Part shown: positions 12,215 through 24,829 of the stretch, piece by piece
Layout of the letters: each line of letters begins with the position of its first letter
Numbering within the stretch: the stretch's first letter is position 1
Source of the DNA: Trametopsis cervina
Lineage: Eukaryota; Basidiomycota; Agaricomycetes; Polyporales; Irpicaceae
Reading direction: 5' to 3'
NCBI GenBank assembly: GCA_022385755.1
Contig: MU278357.1
Location: 721,768 to 785,767, forward strand
Length of the DNA stretch: 64,000 nt
The notes under the pieces: model-generated
The model's database searches: none
The model's input: only the letters and a program-made list of their open reading frames with translations
Told to the model about the DNA's origin: nothing
Made by a program: the position numbers and the translations under genes

Positions 12215-12316
12215 CAAGCTGCCCTGCCTCGTTTTGTGGGATGCTTCTCTCCGACCTCTTGCCTGTTCCGCGTCCGTGACCTGCAGCTTTACGCTGGCCT
12301 CCAGGCTCCTATCCAA

Positions 12317-14783
12317 ATGGCGGTACCAGAGTGGACGATTGTGGACTTTATTCACAGAGGGCCATGGTGGCGGAATCGCGGTGAGTGCTGTCTCCGGAGA
12401 AGCTTGTCCCAACGATACTTATGTGTCTCTTTTCGTAGGGATCAGGCTTCTTAACATTTACCTGTTCCTCCCTCTTTTGACTGCCCCCATCAACGGTTTT
12501 GACTCGTCACTGGTCAATGGTTGGTCTGTTTCTCCCCTCGTGATATTTTTTCTTCACAACGCGTACCGTTCGCAGGTCTCCAAATTCTCCCCGCCTGGCA
12601 GGACTACTTCCATCATCCCAACGGTAAAACACTCGGTACGTAATGACATCTGTCTAATATGTGTACTTCCGAGCTAATCCATCACTTTTCTCATAGGACT
12701 GATTAGTGCCGCCCAAGTTATCGGCTCTATAGTGGTAAGTATTCCCACTCCCACCCGTTTTTCCGCGGACAAACGTCGATTGTTGCGCAGGCTCTTCCCA
12801 TAACTCCATACATTTCGGATAACGCTGGGCGCCGGCCAACGCTATTCATCGGCTCAATCATCATGTTGACCGGGGCAATCCTGCAAACTGTTGCCCAGAA
12901 TATCGGTACATTTATTGGAGCGCGGGGCCTGAGTGGGTTTCCCTTGATCTCGAACCGCTCGAGGCTATACTCATAAATGTAATGCTTAGTTGGGTTTGGG
13001 CTCACCTTCGGACTTAATGCTGCGCCACTGCTCATCACCGAGTTAGCGTACCCAACGCAGGTCAGTTCACCAAGTCGGTAGTTCTACTCGTAGCTCACGT
13101 GTCCTTGCAGCGCGGCAAACTTACGTCAATATACAACTCGTCGTGGTACATGGGAAGCATAGTCTGTAAGTCCCTGACACCTGTCGAGCCCTCCTCTCGC
13201 TCATTGTTTTTCTTAGCGGCATGGGCGTGTTTCGGCGCATTCAACGGCGCAAATGATTCGGGTTGGTCATGGCGAGTTCCGACAGCCGTTCAGATGCTCG
13301 CTCCTTTCTTCCAAATGATTTTGATTTGGTAAGCGACATCCATTTCACCTTAGTGCTTCTCTCCTGATTTCATCATCCCAGGTTTATTCCCGAGAGTCCA
13401 CGGTTCCTCGTCTCTCAAGGACGTGTACGTCGTTACCCAGGAGCTCGTTGGCATTATCTGAGGCTCACTTTCTTCTTCTCTAGGAATCAGAGGCCTCTCG
13501 TATCCTTGCGCGCTTCCATGCGAACGGTGCCGACGAGCGCGACCCGCTCATCATGTTCGAGATGGCTCAAATTCGACATGCGCTGAAGGTCGAGAAAGAG
13601 GCTGCACGTGATACCCGATGGATAACGCTCTTCAGTACACCGGGGAACCGCAAGCGAATGCGCATCATCATCGCCCTGGCCATATTCTCGCAATGGAGGT
13701 ACGTCAGCTTGCCTTCTCTGTCGCCTAAGTTGGTTCTCATCGGTAACAGCGGGAACGGCCTCGTCTCGTATTACATCAACCTTATCTTGGAGGGCGTGGG
13801 CATAACGTCACCGAACACCAAGGCCGCCATAAACGGTGGTCTGCAAGTATGGAACCTTGTCGCTGCTATGACCGGTGCCCTTCTTGTTGATCGCTGGGGT
13901 CGACGAACGTTGTTTATAATATCGAACGCTGGCATGTTGTTTGGTAAGGTCATCTGGCTAATTGTGTACGCAAATGCTGACCGCAGTGCCCAGATTTCGC
14001 ACTATGGACCATTACCACCGCTCTTTTCAACGAGCTGCACATAACAACTGCAGCTAAAGGTACGAAACGCCCTCTATCCTATCAGTAGCATAGCTGACGC
14101 TTCGACACGCGTAGCTACACTTCCCTTCATTTTCCTTTTCTATCTTTTCTATGACATTGCATACACCCCCATGCTTGTCGCATACACTTTGGAAATTCTC
14201 CCTTTCAACATCCGTGCGAAGGGTTTCGCTGTTATGGTATGTCTATTTTACTTACGGTATCTTGCAACTGCTCACGGTTTCCTTTTTATCAGAACTTTGT
14301 TGTAGCTCTTACTCTCGCGTTCAATCAATTCGTCAATCCTTGGGCTTTGGATGCAATCGGCTGGCGATATGTGCGTCATTCCCCACTCGCCCTCTCTGTC
14401 CTCGCCTCTGACTAACCTCTCAACAGTATCTGGTGTATTGTGGATGGCTCATCATCGAGCTTGTGTTCATTGTGACAAACATTGTTGAAACAAAAGGACG
14501 AACTCTGGAAGAAACTGCGGCGCTATTCGATGGCGAGCAGTGCCCACAGGACCTCGTCTACAAGGGCGGAGAGGCGGCGACGATGACGATGGGTCGCGCG
14601 ACTGCTATCGAGCGCCGCATGAGCGAGGAGAAGTCTCTCCCCGTAGGGCGGGACTTCATGGAGCTGCACGACGTATCAAATAGCGGGAGTAGTGCTCGTC
14701 CGTCCTCCGACATAGGGAGGGAGGAGATTAAGACCCGCGAAAGTCGACAGTTAACACAGAGTTTCGATGACTACGCTGTATAG
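12317..14783 (+). CDS. MFS hexose (sugar porter) transporter
   Basis: About fifteen exons join in frame to roughly 565 residues, with twelve predicted membrane segments. Sugar-porter signatures are present: APINGFDSSLVNG in TM1, SDNAGRRPTLFIG after TM2, FIPESPRFLVSQGR before the central loop, LLVDRWGRRTLFIISN in the second half, and IVETKGRTLEETAALFDG after TM12. The family moves hexoses or related sugars across the plasma membrane by proton symport or facilitation. The sequence is of the fungal lactose-permease/hexose-transporter type, and the exact sugar cannot be told. The start MAVPEWTIVDFIHRG is chosen because it splices directly (donor GTGAGT, acceptor CGTAG) into TM1 and has a TATA box upstream. 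At one junction the acceptor GCCCAG|ATTTCG is preferred over an earlier CAG, because it restores the ALWTITTALFNE helix. Confidence 0.88.
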
Positions 14784-15009
14784 CACTATCATTTGGGTTT
14801 AAGAAAAAAAGTATGTGTATGTACAACATTTATCGATTCGACCACCGAAACAGAACCCGGAAGCTGGATAACTATATTGCAGCGTCGCAAAAGAGATGTA
14901 TGAGGCTAAATGGGCGTATGCAACTGCGGGAGATTAAATCAAGATGGTAGTAGATGTTTAGTAGATTGATGAAAGTAGGTCGTGTGCCGTGTTGTGGTTG
15001 TGCCTTAGA

Positions 15010-17568
15010 TTACATAGCGCGAACCCAGACGTCCAGGTTGGTCGGACGAGGGAATTTCCCCCAGCCAGCGCGATCGATGTCGACGGTCCCGTCATGACCA
15101 AGGAAAGACCGATAGCGCTGACCTCCGTTCCTCTGAACGCCCAACATATCAGTTGACAAGTCACCATCACGAGAACTGAACTGGGTTACTCACCACTCCG
15201 ACATTCATGCGAATGGTCCCTGCCGGTGAAGTCTCGCTTGAGGTCGTAGAGGGTGCATAAGTCGACATCCTCGTGGGGGTTTATCGCGTCAGGCTCACCT
15301 GTCGACGTCATGGGCGTTGCTAATCAGGACTGCGCAGCCTTCGTACCCATCGTCACCTTCTCTGGTGAAACCTATATAGTTCTTCTCCATGAAGAAGTCG
15401 CGCTGGGGCCCATAGGCGAACTTCTTCCGTGCTTGGATCAATGGTTTGAGACCTTCTGAGACCGCCGCATCGTAGCATTCCTCATTTGGATACAGGTCAC
15501 CGTAGAAGACGCAGCTGCACAGAATGGTTGCTTAAGCTCAATAGTAACGTCAATCGGAGGCTGTACGTACGGGTGTCCCTCCTTTCGTAGAAGGATTAGT
15601 GCGTAAGCCTGCAGTTTGAAGCTGGGATAAACCTGAAGGTTTTCCCGCACGAATTCAGTATGTAGCATACAGAACAGTGCCTCGAGACATACCCAGCTCT
15701 CGAGTGATTGACCGATTTGCTAAGGTCGGGGTAACTTAAGTCAAGACTCCACATGCAAGGGTTCTACTTACCGTACTAAGATTAGGGTGAGTGGGCGTTT
15801 GTGCGAATGTCAGACAGGGTTACAGACGTACTCGTGATTATCAACAAAGGTCACCGCGTCGCCCGGGCGGAGCTGCGCGACGGTGTCCTTAAAGATTGTC
15901 CGGAGATCATACTTGGAACCAACTTTGCTTGCTTCGTGGAATTTATGGTGCAGCGGAACGTCAAAGAAAGTCACCTGCGATAGACGTGAGCATCACGCAA
16001 GGCGTTCTGAATGTCCGTGAACATACTAAGCCTTCGAAAGCGCGGATGTACGGCTTAATCGCGTTGATACTAAGAAGGCTTGGTTAGACGAAGAAGCGGT
16101 TTTTTCGGACAAAGTCACTGACTTAGCAGACCAGTACTCAGCCACTGCAAACATGCGTTCCCTGCCCGTTACTGTCCGTGCGGTTCGCAGCTGGCAATTC
16201 ACTTCGCGTTAGAATAGTCGGTGCCTTGTGTATGGCTGATATTTACGTACCACCTCCAAGAGGAAACGACGATCCATGTGCTTGATAGCATCCAGTCTGA
16301 ACCCCATAGCACCTGTAGTCTGAACTCTGTCTCAGATGCATTATCCAGCAGGTGCATTGTCAGCAAAGTCACCTTCAATATCCATGTCGACCACTCGAGC
16401 AGGTCCTTCCTAACCGCAGGGTGTCTGTGGTCAATCTAAAAGCGGCTTAGGATGGACGCTTCAAGTCAAATGCTATAAAGCCTCACGTCTATTCCAAGGA
16501 GGTAGTCGTAGTTGCCAAGCTCCTTGTCCACATATCTCGACCATCCCTTATGATTTGGGCCGACAAAGCGGAACACTCCTTTGGTTCTAGTGCGATGATC
16601 CCAATCGACGCCTGCATGTGATGTCAGCAAACTGCGCACGTCGAACGGATAATAGCCGTACCTGTGAAATGTTCATGGTTCCACTTCAGGTCGCTGTACT
16701 ATATAGACACATCTTATGATAAGGTCAACCTGCGTATCAACATATTACCCACCTTCCCCGCTCTTCCTTTGAAATCAAACACTGTCCACGCCTATATTTC
16801 TGCATAGTCAGAACATTATTGAAAGAGCAGAGAGGCAAACTGACATCTATCTCGCGTACAGGGCCGATGGTCTTCAGCCTGTTATTTGGATCGACGGGCA
16901 CAGCGTTCACGGTTTCGAAGCCATCTGCGCCAAGTTTGTGCTTGAGAGAAATACAGTTATTTCGAGTGTGAGGTTAATCATAACTAATTGCACTTACGTT
17001 AAGCACTGCGTCTATGAGAACATCGATGCCATGGGACTTCGCTGTGGCGATAGCCGAGACGAGTTCATCCTTGGAGCCCCACCTAGTAGGCACGGTCTTC
17101 TTCTGGTCAAACTCTCCTAGGTCCCACTTTGGTTGTATATTACTTGAGCGAACGAATACCAGCAGCTACTGATACCACCTACAAGATCGTATGCGTCGTA
17201 TCCCTGGCCTTGCTACATCCAGCGTTTGTGTGTGTAAAGGAGCTTATGACGTCAATAAACAAACTCACTGGTACCATGGCTTTGTTAGGAGGTGGCAGCC
17301 ATATTTGTGTGATGCCCATTTCGGCCAGAGTGGGCACTTCGCTCTCGAAGTGTTTCCACCAGCTAAGCTCCTGGTGCTTGCTCTCCCACGTAAAGAACTG
17401 CATCTAAGTAGACGGTAAGACATCTCCCCAGTTGCAATGAGAACTCCCTACCATAAGACCATTGTCCGATGATCCCTCCGGACGTATTCGCATGCCAGGT
17501 AGTGCGGCGGGCGGATGAGGGCGCAACTCACGAATCCACTCTCGCAAGCTCTCGATGAGATCCGCCAT
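15010..17568 (-). CDS. Intracellular GH13 alpha-amylase (GH13_5-type)
   Basis: The product is about 530 residues without a signal peptide, starting MADLIESLREWI at 17568. It shows the GH13 conserved regions. Region I is SHGIDVLIDAVLN (about 17000), followed by KLGADGFETVNAVPVDPN. Region II is GFRLDAIKHMD with the nucleophile Asp (about 16277-16307). Region III is AEYWS with the acid/base Glu (about 16130-16141). Region IV is FVDNHDTQ (about 15832-15850 plus the next small exon). Early motifs QFFTWESKHQELSWWKHF and MGITQIWLPPPNKAM fit the GH13_5 type seen in fungal cytoplasmic enzymes acting on glycogen or maltodextrin. More than ten introns break it. Region IV is completed only by a 4-base exon at 15775-15772 (reads TACG). 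The enzyme ends WGKFPRPTNLDVWVRAM. It faces the sugar transporter tail to tail. Confidence 0.88.
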
Positions 17569-18499
17569 GGTCTAATCAACAAGCACCCTCTAACCCGCAG
17601 AGGTTTCAGGTATTTCAACGTGTTGAACGCGCTGGAGCGAACGGAGCAGGCTGACAGCATGGTATATTGTAGTCTAAACTTAAATGTGACACCGCATCAG
17701 TGGGCTGAGATAGGTAAGGATAGATTCAGTCTCCGATTGAATGCTACCTATAAATATCGATGTCAGCCGCCGTGAAAACTTCATAGTTACGGCCACCTGC
17801 GTGTCCACATTGCATGCTGGCGTTATGCTTCGCCTTGCGGTGTGGCTGCATGCGCAAGTTCTTGTCACGGATGGTCAAGAATACAAAGCCGACTTAATCG
17901 CTCTGTTCACGCATATAACCACGGAGAATGGAGTTTCATGATTAGGCGACATTTTATACCCATCTATTCTCTACCATGTCATGATCTGTACACTATGAGA
18001 CCCATGATACTCAAATCTTATTATGAGTTGTGTTGAAGAATCTTATGTCTGAGTCCTACAGAGTGTACTCATGCTGGAAAAGAGTTCCGCTGCTTATCAG
18101 GTCACTTACCTGTGTTTTATATGTTTTGCAGTTTTTGCGCATCATAAAGAAAGGCAAAGTGTCCTGCAGCCCTGGGGCCTGCATGTCAGTCAATATCGTT
18201 CTCTTCTGCAGCTTCCACAGTGGTGCACTTTCTTCCCATTCTGCAAGCTAGACTTTCACCTTCGGCCAAAAATAGAGATGCGACTCCTATATTCGGATCG
18301 ATATCCTTGTGGCGTTCTGGGACGCGTCGAGAAACCAAACAGACGACAATAACGCGTACGCGCTCTCCTGTAGATTTGTGGCACGTGCAAGAGGCTCAAG
18401 CTCGCTACAGCCACTCTTTCCCTCGTCACGAGATCCTCTGTAACGACCAAGATTTCTGCAAGCAAACAGACCTCAGTTATAGCTCACATATACACGATC
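17569..18499. other. Divergent promoter region, amylase / RNase H2A
   Basis: This is the shared upstream region of the minus-strand amylase and the plus-strand RNase H2A gene. A TATAAATA string at about 17749-17756 lies on the plus strand. No further gene was recognised. Confidence 0.4.
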
Positions 18500-19656
18500 A
18501 TGGGTACCGATGAGGACGTTTCTGGTGTACCATCAATACTCGACCCATCCTCTCCTCTGACCGCGTCGTATACATATCACTCGCCAAAGCCTACTGCTAA
18601 GGGACCCTATATCCTTGGCGTGGATGAGGCGGGAAGGGGTCCTGTACTTGGTCCCATGGTGTACGGTGTTGCCTATTGCCCAGTAGCGTATAAGGAGGAC
18701 CTTGAAGACTTAGGATTCGCAGGTGCGTGCTTTCGGGTTATCCACAACGACCCATACTCAATTAGCTCTAGATTCCAAAACACTGAATGCCGGCACACGA
18801 TCATCACTCCTGGACACCCTGTGCTCCGACCCGCAGAACCTGGCTTGGTCGGTCAGGGTTCTGGCGTAAGTCACTGAGTCGTCTGTCTATACTGGGCTCA
18901 CTAATATATTCCCTCTCTTTCAGCCCTCAAGCAATATCCAGCGGAATGCTTCGCCGCCCGCCTAATAACTTGAACAGACAAGCAGAAGACGCCACGATCC
19001 TGCTCATCCGGGAGGTACTGAAGAGCGGAATACAGCTGTCAGAGGTACAGTGCTTCGCCGGTAGTCTAAACCCAGCGCACGCAGTTTACGAATAATACTT
19101 TCCAGGTCTATGTCGATGCTCTAGGTCCTACAAAGGCCTGGGAAGCGACCCTCTCAAACCACTTCCCGGGCATCAGCTTCACCGTCACAGCCAAAGCAGA
19201 CTCGAAGTTCAAGATCGTCGGTGCAGCCAGTGTGGCTGCGAAAGTGACAAGGGATGCGTGGATTGAAGGGTGGGTATACGAAGAGACCCATGCGGTGGAG
19301 GAAGGTTCGGAAGGGAGTGTCAAGCAGACATGGGCGCACGAGTTGGGTAGCGGGTACCCCTCAGATCCGAAGACAAAGGCGTGGGTTCAGTCATCACTAG
19401 AACCTACTTTCGGGTTCCCTTCGCTAGTCCGATTTTCCTGGACAACAATCAAAGTGGTGCTGGAGAAAGACGGACACGACGTCAAATGGTGAGTCGCTAC
19501 CTTCAATTAGTTCAATCTCAAATGTTGAATTCCATCCCAAGGACAGATGATGGTCAAGCATCGCTTATCAAGGCCTTCGAGAGTGCGACTGGGCGGGACA
19601 AAGATCGCAGCGCATTCGCAAGAGATCTATGTATCAAGAGTGTTGGTACGCTCTGA
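18500..19656 (+). CDS. RNASEH2A: Ribonuclease H2 catalytic subunit A
   Basis: Five exons join to about 315 residues. The type 2 RNase H signature is intact: [17 protein letters not shown] (first Asp-Glu pair), then ADSKTLNAG rebuilt across the first intron (donor GTGCGT, acceptor CTCTAG), [12 protein letters not shown], and [22 protein letters not shown] with the later catalytic Asp. The family removes single ribonucleotides and RNA-DNA hybrids from the genome, working with subunits B and C in eukaryotes. The C-terminal part [19 protein letters not shown] is also typical. The start ATG at 18500 gives a short Ser/Pro-rich leader before the catalytic core. The gene ends 120 bases from the convergent SART1 gene. 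Confidence 0.93.
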
Positions 19657-19776
19657 GGTGTTTGTTTGTGCAATATATGATACCAGATGTACACGTACTA
19701 TTGTAATACTAATAATAATCCGAACTCGTAACAGCCGCGAAGTAGACACGGCACACATATACATTTGCTGCCACGA

Positions 19777-22691
19777 CTACCGCCTCTTAGGCGGAGGCGT
19801 ACCGCTGAGTTCCTCTCCCGCCTTCCGTTTGTTGAGACCGATGACGACCTTCGTACGGTCAGCAGGTACGGGAGTACCAGCGTCCCTAGGCGAAGAGACA
19901 TCCACCATATTCGATGAGATCCTGGAGAAACCAGGTCTTGGCGCAGGAGAGCCTCCACCGGACGCAGGAGCAGGGCTGTATGTGGCTGGTGCAGGGAGCG
20001 TCATGAAGCCAGTAGAATCGAGCTGTGGGCCAGCGTTCTTCTCCGCATTCTTCTTCTTGTTCTTCTTCTCTGTCTTTCCCTTTGACAGCGGCTGTGGATC
20101 AAGGAATTCCGAAGCCTGAGGTACAGCACTGGAGATTCAGACGTCAGTTACGGATTAGTTTTCGACATGGGCGAGAACGCACCCTCTGTTACCAACTGAT
20201 AGCACGAAGTGGGCTTGACCAGCCTTCTCTTGACGTATCTGGAACGCCTGGTTCATACTGAGCGGGGTATCGCCGCTAGCCATCGCCTCCTTCTTCCTCT
20301 CATCCGCAATTTTCTTCAACCGCTTCTCCGTCTTCATCTTGCCAGAGCCTTTACCATGGAACTTATGCGACAAAGCCTTCCACGCCTCCTTCGGCGTCAA
20401 CTCTCGCCCGAACTCGTCGTAGTAGACTATATTGACGTCGGGCTTATAGTTCTTGAACGACTCCAGGTTCTGGCGCGCCTCCTGCTGCTCACGCAAGCGA
20501 TTCTCGTACTCCCTCGTAGCCTGATCCTTGTTTCCTCCACGAGTCTTTGCCTTATCAAGTTCTCGTTGAGCGACCAAGCGTCTGTAGTCGGCCAGCCACA
20601 GATCACGCTGCAACTGCACCCTCTCACGCTCCTTCTGGTCCGCACCCGGAGCAGCCAAGACACCTTGGCTTCGAAGAATGTTCAGCGTCGCCGCCATTCC
20701 AGTGGAGAAGTTTTGTTCCGATGCAGTTCCCACAGTTGCCTCTTCGACGTTCTCCGCTTTCCTATCAAGGGCCTCCTGCTCCCTGATCGCGTTCTCTATC
20801 GCGTTGAGCATCGCCTCCTCGTCCTCTTCCTCCTTAACGATGACCTCGCCAGCCTCTAGTTCCTCGACCGCGGTATCAACCTCCATCTTCGCTTCCTGGG
20901 GTGCCTCGGATGGGGCTTTCGATATCGCGCGCTCGGGTGCTGGTTCTTGCTTTACGGCTACGGGATCGTAAGTGATGGCACGAACGAACTCGGAGGTATC
21001 GTCAAAGACAAGTCCACCGCCTTCTTCATCGTCATCTTCCACCTTGATAACTTCTGGACCGTTCCCGGAGGCACCGTTCTCTCTCTCGGCAGCGACTGGA
21101 CAAAATGTTAGCGAGGCGTAGGGGCTATATGTGAGGAAAAACCTACTCTTTTTGGCAAGGTCCTCTGGCGAAAGCTTCTTCGGTTTTCGCAGCTTCGCCT
21201 GTCTCGAGCGTGCCAGTGCAGCTTGTAGCTCGTCGTCATCTACGAAATTATCATCCAGATTGCGTTGGCGAGGTACTATCGGCTTCTCGTCTACCTGCAT
21301 CTGGTCACCCTCTGCAACGGTTTCCGACGATTCTGCCTGCTTCCGTGATGATCGCTTTTTCTTGGTCTGTGATATATATATGAGACTTGAACAAGAGAAG
21401 CTACTAGAAAGAGCTCCTACCTTAGGCTTCTTGAACCCAACGTCTCCCTCCTTGACGTAATCCGAAGACTCGATGGTTTCTGCCAACACAAGAACTATCA
21501 GTTCTGCTTTGACAACACGCAGAAGAGATATCACATACTGTTATAGTCTATTGACAACATGGACTTATTGACTGTGAGAGTTGTAGTAGTTTCGTTGTCT
21601 TCTCTTGGCGTTTTGGTGGTCACAGAGGAACTCCCAAGCCGGAATCCCTACAATCATGTCTATTTTAGACAGTGCGGCAACCAAGGAAATGTAACTTACA
21701 GTCTCCTTCGGGCCCTCAAGGAACTCGTCATACTTCGCCAGAAGAGAACGCCGTGTGCCAACTTGACCTTCTACGAACTCCTCGTCGTCGTATCCCGTGT
21801 AGTCGCGACGCTTGATCTTGAGCTCGTTATTCTTCTGGGTGCGCTCGTGCTCAGCCAACGCGACGTTCTCAAGCTCGTCCTCTGACAAGAATAGGCATAA
21901 GTTGTACAGTGTATTCATAGTACCTTGAGCACGAACCTTCATTCTCGAGGATGCGACTGTCCTTGAGCGTCAAGATGCGCTCCTCGCCTTCGTCCAGTTC
22001 CTCAAAGTCATGGGCGACTTTCAAGCCCGCAAGGTCCTCTACGTGACACCAATGAGGAGCTATCCCAGGATAACCGCACATATCGTACGCACTTTCTGTG
22101 TATTCATCCTGCACCATCTTGTCCATCGCCTCCAACTCCTGCTGCCTCTTCTTCACCAGCTCCTTCTCCTTCTTCTTACTCCTCTTGATCCATTTCAGGG
22201 TATCGTCTACATCGCCTTCGGCATCACCGAGCGTCGAACCTTTGAGCTTTGCATTGAGCTCTCGCTTGTTTCTCACCCTAAGTCACACGAGAAAGTCCGA
22301 ATGAGCATGACTGCGCTCTGACCGCGACCGCACGACGACGATCAAAGGAAAGGGGAATATGGGGTGCAATAGGAGCGCCTGTATGCGCCGAACAGAGATG
22401 ACATGGAAGTACGGCCGCGTGTCAATGTAAGAGAAAGGGTGCTCACTTTGCTATGCGGTCCTGGATCTCCCTGTGAGAATACCGCCCGTTAGCAAGTGCT
22501 ATTTCAGAGTGAGGAGATACGTACTTCGTCTCCTTATCTTTAGCCTCTCTCTCTCGTTGCTTTGCATAGTTGTCCTCAGCAGCCTTGTCCCCGTCTGTTG
22601 CCGGAGCCTTGTCATCTGTAAGAGGCTTGAGACCGAGGGAAATACGGATTTTATTGGTCTCCTCCAAGCTGATACTCTCTTCCATAGACAT
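19777..22691 (-). CDS. SNU66: SART1 / Snu66 tri-snRNP splicing factor
   Basis: The N-terminus MSMEESISLEETNKIRISLG carries the SLEETNKxRxxLGLKPL signature of the SART1 family. It is followed by long charged helical segments (VRNKRELNAKLKG, RSKKKEKELVKKRQQELE), the acidic middle (GEVIVKEEEDEEAML), then KNYKPDVNIVYYDEFGREL and TPKEAWKALSHKFHGKGSGK, the conserved C-terminal block. SART1/Snu66 belongs to the U4/U6.U5 tri-snRNP and is needed for spliceosome activation. About nine exons give roughly 800 residues, which is usual for the family. The C-terminus continues past the block into a Pro/Ala-rich tail ending GTPPPKRR. The start could be at 22691 or two codons later. Confidence 0.9.
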
Positions 22692-23030
22692 ACTGAATAG
22701 TTCCCTTCCTAAATATACGGTCTGAGGGAGGATGAGTAGAGTATGACGGGCAGGTGTGGCGGGAAGGTCGACGTCGAAGTCCAAGGTACAAACGGGCGCC
22801 TTTCAATGAGTCGCGCTCTATACCTCATCCACCGGTCCCGGTCGAGCGTCCGAACATGTTCGCATGTATTACTGCGTACTTACTCTGACCGCAAAGAATC
22901 GAACCAGCTGAGATATCAAAAAGAGACCCGATGTCGTATTAGCTACATATATTAAATTACAGTAAGATGTTAAACTCTAGAGATACTGAGTGGAGATTAA
23001 TCTGGACATCACGCCCCCGAGTCGTGGAAA
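22692..23030. other. Promoter of SART1 gene / 3' flank of RMND1 homologue
   Basis: This 339-base gap has no further gene. It contains the upstream region of the SART1 gene, with an ACATATATTAAATTA stretch near 22944-22958 that is a likely 3' processing signal region for neither strand in particular. Confidence 0.35.
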
Positions 23031-24517
23031 TTACACCGCCTTGACTTTTGGCTCCTCCTTCTTGCCTCTGACCATATCCCAGAGCTCTGGCCCGTCACGA
23101 ATGAGGCACTGATGCACCGGCTTAGTACAATTTTCAAATGCGGCGCGTTCACAGAGAGAACTCACTATTACGACTTCAACGGCAATGAGGATAGTAATGA
23201 TTAGTTCCAGCTGATGCGCTGACGTCTATAATCGAGAATATTAATAACAGCGGGTAGCATGCTGGTCAGAGTTCCACGTACCTCGGTGAGCAGCTGACGA
23301 AGGACAGATTGCGTCTGTTGGGTAGGTACAGAGCGTTAGACTGGTTGTATCAACGGCACGCAATGGTAATTCTACTAACCTCCGCCGCGTACGTGATCTT
23401 CTCGTTCAGAACCCTGACGCGAGTCTTCATCTCCAGCGCATTGCTCAGCGAGTTGAAGTATGCTAAGAACGCCACCATAAGTCCTTAGTTGGTATGCCAG
23501 TCACAAAAGAAGCACGCACCCTCCAGGACAGGCTCAGCCCAATAGAAGTCCGGCGTGTCAAAGTAGTTCTCGCTGTTCAAGTTCAATCCCTGCCTGAACT
23601 TCAGCAGCTCGCCGAGCTTTTTCACGAGTGCAACGCGCTCCAGACCCGGCTTTCCGGTGCGGATGAGGGAATCCGGAAGGTCAGCCATGGACGACAGATA
23701 CTTCTCCAACGAGACTTCGATAGCGGAAAGCGCCGTTGAACGTGCAAGAGCTTGGGAGAAAGCATAGCGGGCCAAGAGCGTATCGGCGGGGAAGGTCGAA
23801 AGGGACGTATCGGAAGGAGGGGCATCTGATTCTGCTGCGTTTGGTTGCGTTTGGCCAAGTATAATCAAGTCTCCTTGAAGACGAGTAGCCCTGAGTAGTC
23901 AGAGTAGGTCAGTACACCGGCTACTTGTGAGCCCCTACAGCGGGCGTAGAGAGAGGGACGTACTGCGAAGGGTCCGTCACGAACTCCAAATCCTCCGTCT
24001 CAGGTTCCCTCATCCTCCTAGTCTCGACCCTCGCCTTCCTCAGCACCTCATTTGCAAACGTGTTCGCCTCCTCCTCTCCCAGTCCCCAGCACACAAAACT
24101 CCCGTTCCCAAAGATGAATATCTCGCCCTCTTTCCCGTTCGCCCTCCACCGTGGTATCCACCACGACTCCTGCAGAACCTGCGCCGTCTCAGGGAGATAC
24201 GGACGAAGACGGGCTTCAGACAGGATATAGCGTTCCGCTGTGGTAAGCGTGAATACTGGCTGGATAGCACTACGTGTGGGCGTTGGGTTGGACCGGATAG
24301 GCAGTGAGGCAGCGGCGGCTCGACGCAGCGGGGTGGCAGCTTTGGGCTTGGGGACGTTCTCCTTTGGTTCGGTTGGGCGGGATGCAAAGCCGCGAGTCCA
24401 CACTTTTTGCTGTTGAACAGGTGCTGTTCGTAGCATATTCGGTCTACGCCACGACGCAGACTTTTGCGTCTGCGTCTGCACGGTGCGAACTAGTCGATTC
24501 CTGAGAGCGAACTGCAT
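23031..24517 (-). CDS. Mitochondrial RMND1 / Rmd1-family (DUF155) protein
   Basis: The N-terminus (MQFALRNRLVRTVQTQTQKS, then WRRPNMLRTAP and KVWTRGFASRP) is a classic arginine-rich mitochondrial presequence. The body holds the DUF155 pattern: GEIFIFGNGSFVCWGLGEEE, DLEFVTDPS, a conserved LLARYAFSQALARSTALSAIE, VALVKKLGELLKFRQGLNLN, YFDTPDFYWAEPVLE, RVRVLNEKITYAAE, then HQLELIITILIAVEVVI, the single C-terminal membrane helix. In man RMND1 supports mitochondrial translation at the inner membrane, and yeast relatives are Rmd1/Rmd8. The frame is closed by GPELWDMVRGKKEEPKVKAV before TAA at 23033-23031. A short 5' exon may precede the ATG, since CTTTGTTGCAG abuts it. In that case the intron lies in the 5' UTR. 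Confidence 0.88.
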
Positions 24518-24829
24518 CTGCAACAAACGGTTGTCACTAGGGTGAACCGTCTGCGCAAAAAAGGTATACTGACTTTGAGGGTTGAGGGAGAGGGGCGGAC
24601 GTAAAGTGAGCAAAGTACACGAAGGCCATCTCGTAATGTCAGTTTACAGAGTTCTGCTTCGTCAAGCGCGACGCGAGACTGCTCGGCATCTCATGCCGAC
24701 CGTCAAAAGCCGTTCAAAGCCATTACTCGACAAACCTCCAAGCTGCCACTCACTTTCACTCAGACAAGCATAAATGATGTATGATACTTTTTATACGAAA
24801 GGCTATATATTTTATACGCAAACAACGTC
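24518..24829. other. Promoter of RMND1 homologue / 3' flank of ACL4
   Basis: A 312-base gap between two minus-strand genes. AT-rich stretches at about 24785-24820 suit 3' processing of the ACL4-like transcript. No gene was recognised. Confidence 0.4.

Larger units (their letters stand above)
9286..12316. other. 3-kb gene-poor stretch
   Basis: Only the SQT1 promoter at the left edge and the hexose transporter promoter at the right edge can be assigned. Open frames are short, overlap on both strands and show no family motifs. A decayed exon-like trace at about 10110-10200 is listed separately. The region is likely relaxed or relic sequence. Confidence 0.4.

Noticed and set aside
22888..22905. 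GGTTCGATTC-like word on the minus strand
   Set aside because: T-arm stem does not pair and no cloverleaf can be drawn around it.
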